DNA of 64,000 nucleotides from Otis tarda. Taxonomy: Eukaryota; Chordata; Aves; Otidiformes; Otididae. The notes under the pieces are model-generated. The model searched no databases. It had not been told where the DNA came from and was given only the letters and a program-made list of their open reading frames with translations. Positions 61,478 to 64,000 of the stretch are shown one piece after another; position 1 is the first letter of the stretch, and each line of letters starts with the position of its first letter. Made by a program: the position numbers and the translations under genes. The DNA is taken from the NCBI GenBank assembly GCA_026413225.1, contig CM048552.1, positions 200,211,553-200,275,552 on the forward strand, read 5' to 3'.

Positions 61478-62955
61478 CTCCTTTCAGGTAGTTTTAGACA
61501 GTGATAAGGTCTCCCCTCAGCCTCCTCTTTTTCAGACTAAACAACCCCAGTTCCCTCAGCTGCTTCTCATAAGACTTGTGCTCCAGACTCTTCACCAGCT
61601 TTGTTACTCTTCTTTGGACACGCTTCAGCAACTTAATGTCTTTCTTGTAGTGACGGGGCCCAGAACTGAACACAGTACTTGAGATGCTACCTCACAAATG
61701 CCAATCTGGTTGAAGATGTCCCTGTTCCTTGCAGAGGGGCTGGATTAGATGGCCTTTAAAGGTCCCTTCCAACCCTAATGATTCTATGATTTTAAGTACA
61801 GGGAGACAGTCACTTCCCTTGTCCTGCAGGCCACACTATTTCTGATACAAACCAGGATGCTGTTGGCCTTCTTGGCCACCTGGGCACACTGCTGGCTCAT
61901 ACTCAGCCAGTTGTCTACCAATACCCCAGGTCCTTTCCACTGGGCAGCTTTCCAGACACTCTTCCCTAAGCCTGTAGCATTGCATGGCATCCTTGTGACC
62001 CAAGTGCAGGACCCAGCACCTAGCCTTGTTGAACCTCATACGATTGGCCTCCGCCCGTCAATCCAGCCTATCCAGATCGCTCTGTGGAGCATTTCTACCC
62101 TCAAGTAGATCAACACACACAGCCAACTTGGTTTTGTCTGCAGACTTACTGAGGGTGCACTTGATCCCCTTGTCCAGGTCATTAATAAAGGCATTAAACA
62201 GAACTGGCCTCAATACTGAGCCCTGGGGAATCCGTCTTGTGGACTGGCCACCAGCTGGATTTAACTCTGTTCACCACATCTCTTTGGACCTGGCCATCCA
62301 GTGAGTTTTTTACTCAATGAAGAGTAAAACTGTCCAAGCCATGAGCAACCAGTTTCTCCAGGAGAATCCTGTGGGAAATGGTGTTAAAGGTTTTACTGAA
62401 GTCCAGGTAGACAACATCCACAGCCTTTCCCTCATTCACTGAGTGAGCCATCTTATCACAGAAGGAGATCAGGTTAGACAAGCAGGACCCATGGTGACTA
62501 GGCCTGATCACCTGCTTGTTCTGTACATGTCACATGATGACACTCTAGATGACCTGCTCCATAAATTTCCCTGGCACCAAGGTCGGACTGACTGACCTGT
62601 AGTTCTCCAGATCCTTCTTCTGGTCCTTCTTGTAGATGGGTGTTACATTTGCTAACCTCCAGTCAATTGGGACCTCCCCAGTTAGCCAGGACTGCTGGTA
62701 AATGATGAAGAACGGCTTGGTGAGCACTTCTGCCAACTCTCTCAGTATCCTTGGGTGGATCCCATCTGGCCCACAGACTTTAGTATATCTAAGTGGTGTG
62801 GCAGGTCGCTAACCATTTCCCCTGAATTATGGGGCTTCATTCTGCTCCCCATCCCCGTCTCCCAGCTCAGGAGGCTGGATATCTGGAGAACAACTGGTCC
62901 TACTATGAAAGACTGGGGCAAAGAAGGCGTTAAGTACCTTACCCTTTTCATGGCT
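61478..62955 (-). mobile_element. Old CR1 LINE lacking its 3' end, interrupted by a CR1 stub
   Basis: Minus-strand CR1 coding sequence related to the type III copy at 52754. From 62955 it has the end of the pre-RT region (EMVSDLPHHLDILKSVG), RT blocks ([35 protein letters not shown] at motif A), and the C-terminal region up to a LITV-KTT-KGG-like point at 61478. The FDT that normally follows motif A is FNT. There is no 3' UTR or ATTCTATG tail, so the 3' end was lost. Frames are broken in many places. A 91-bp CR1 stub sits inside at 61703-61793. Confidence 0.88.
61703..61793 (+). mobile_element. Nested 91-bp CR1 3' stub (type II tail)
   Basis: Contains only the end of a type II 3' UTR (TGGTTGAAGATGTCCCTG, GATGGCCTTTAAAGG) and one ATTCTATG unit plus T's. 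Removing it joins CTCACAAATGCC to AAGTACAGGG, which restores the host CR1 alignment without gain or loss. No target duplication beyond possibly two bases is visible. Confidence 0.9.
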
Positions 62956-64000
62956 GAGTTAGTATCTGGACACAATGTACTGTTTATTATTAGATTAAAT
63001 TATACTTAGGAATAGTCAGGCTAAAATAGGAGAAAACTGAACAGTGGCACATACTGAAACAATTGTGGAAACTGATAAAAATTTGAGACCTCTATTTATT
63101 TAATCAAATGGACAAGGAACTGGAAAGGGCAGTAACACCTCAATATTCAGGGAAGGTGTGAACAAGCTGACATTCATAAAGTTTTCCAGGTCCAATTACA
63201 TTGTCATCTGCTCCATACTGGAAATGTATACTCCTCTGTACTCTCTGTTTGAGAAATGAAACAATGAGAGGGAAAAGGCAGTGCGTTCATCGAAGCACAA
63301 GAGTTAGAGTTAGATGCTCCAACATTCCCTCATACTGATTTATTTCTACAATTCTGTGCAAATCATTATCATTTCATATTTCAGTGAGCCCATCAGTCAG
63401 TAAAGATTGCAGTGTTTGCCCATATCACAAAGATATTGCATGTATTTATTTGTTTGTATAAAATATTTTTACAGCTAGTGCAGCTGTTATCTTTGCTTAA
63501 AAATGAAGCTAGTTTTTAGCTTTAAGGAAGTAAAAACTTTCTGATCAAATTTACAGGGAAATTTTAAGTTCCTGGTTTTGTTTTACCACTTTGCTGCTTT
63601 CAGTGTCTTTTTCAAAGAATTAAAATATCTTTAACAATATAGAATATCTTCATCACTCTGGAATGCAGACAGCAGTCACAATTTGTTTGTGATGAACTCA
63701 TGGACTACCTTTTTTGTATTTTAAGTGAACATAAAGTTGATGTGTTCTATTTAGGCAAAACAGAATAACTTTCATTACAGCTGCCGGAAAAATGATCTAC
63801 ATTTGTTTATGCAAAGCCAAATCTCCCTCAGAACATGTTACTTCCTTTACTGCTCTGCTATCTTTTCCAACACAGAACAAGACGTGCATTATATTGTGCT
63901 TTGTTTTGTAATATGCACATTCTTGATGATTAATGGCATACATATGATAGTTATTAGAGTGTAATAAATTAAAGTTTAATATTATTAAATTTATAAAGCT
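62956..64000. other. Stretch without recognised gene to window end
   Basis: AT-rich sequence. No gene, LINE or LTR recognised. Confidence 0.5.

Noticed and set aside
1..64000. A new defence, CRISPR-like or operon system
   Set aside because: No regular repeat-spacer array, no gene clustering and no prokaryotic signals; everything recognised is avian retroelement sequence.

Overview
This window looks like ordinary AT-rich nuclear DNA of a bird, most likely a neoavian. The evidence is a dense set of CR1 LINE copies ending in the avian ATTCTATG-type 3' tail, plus long terminal repeats that I recognise from memory as an ERVL-class family common in birds. I found no convincing complete host gene, no RNA gene, no CRISPR array and no prokaryote-type gene organisation. 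The only long open frames belong to CR1 reverse transcriptases.

Layout. 0-1.4 kb: a complete solo LTR (219-1369) with a perfect 5-bp target duplication. 1.6-1.7 kb: a CR1 3' stub. 7.8-8.9 kb: a very old CR1/L3-like LINE remnant on the + strand. 12.4-13.4 kb: a CR1 copy that has lost its catalytic core by internal deletion. 14.6-21.3 kb: four short + strand segments with good-looking splice sites but uncertain coding value. 22.7-22.9 kb: an older CR1 subfamily. 29.5-31.2 kb: two CR1 3' fragments on the - strand. 35.9-36.1 kb: a CR1 stub. 42.36-47.81 kb: an almost unbroken CR1 cluster. It contains a long - strand copy with part of ORF1 and most of ORF2, a younger + strand CR1 inserted into it, and a second head-to-head pair just beyond. 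48.98-49.14 kb: a decayed LTR edge. 52.75-54.35 kb: a 5'-truncated CR1 of another subfamily whose reverse-transcriptase frame (507 codons) is unbroken. 58.31-59.46 kb: a second solo LTR of the same family as the first, with a different 5-bp target duplication. 61.48-62.96 kb: an old - strand CR1 interrupted by a 91-bp + strand CR1 3' stub. The rest is AT-rich unique-looking sequence with short simple repeats.

The window reads as a record of retroelement history. At least four CR1 3'-end types are present, two nestings can be resolved to the base or nearly so, and one inverted pair may be a twin-priming product. The two LTRs are separate insertions that were each reduced to solo LTRs. No set of genes here works together as a pathway. 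Family names rest on recalled sequence resemblance, not on a database search.
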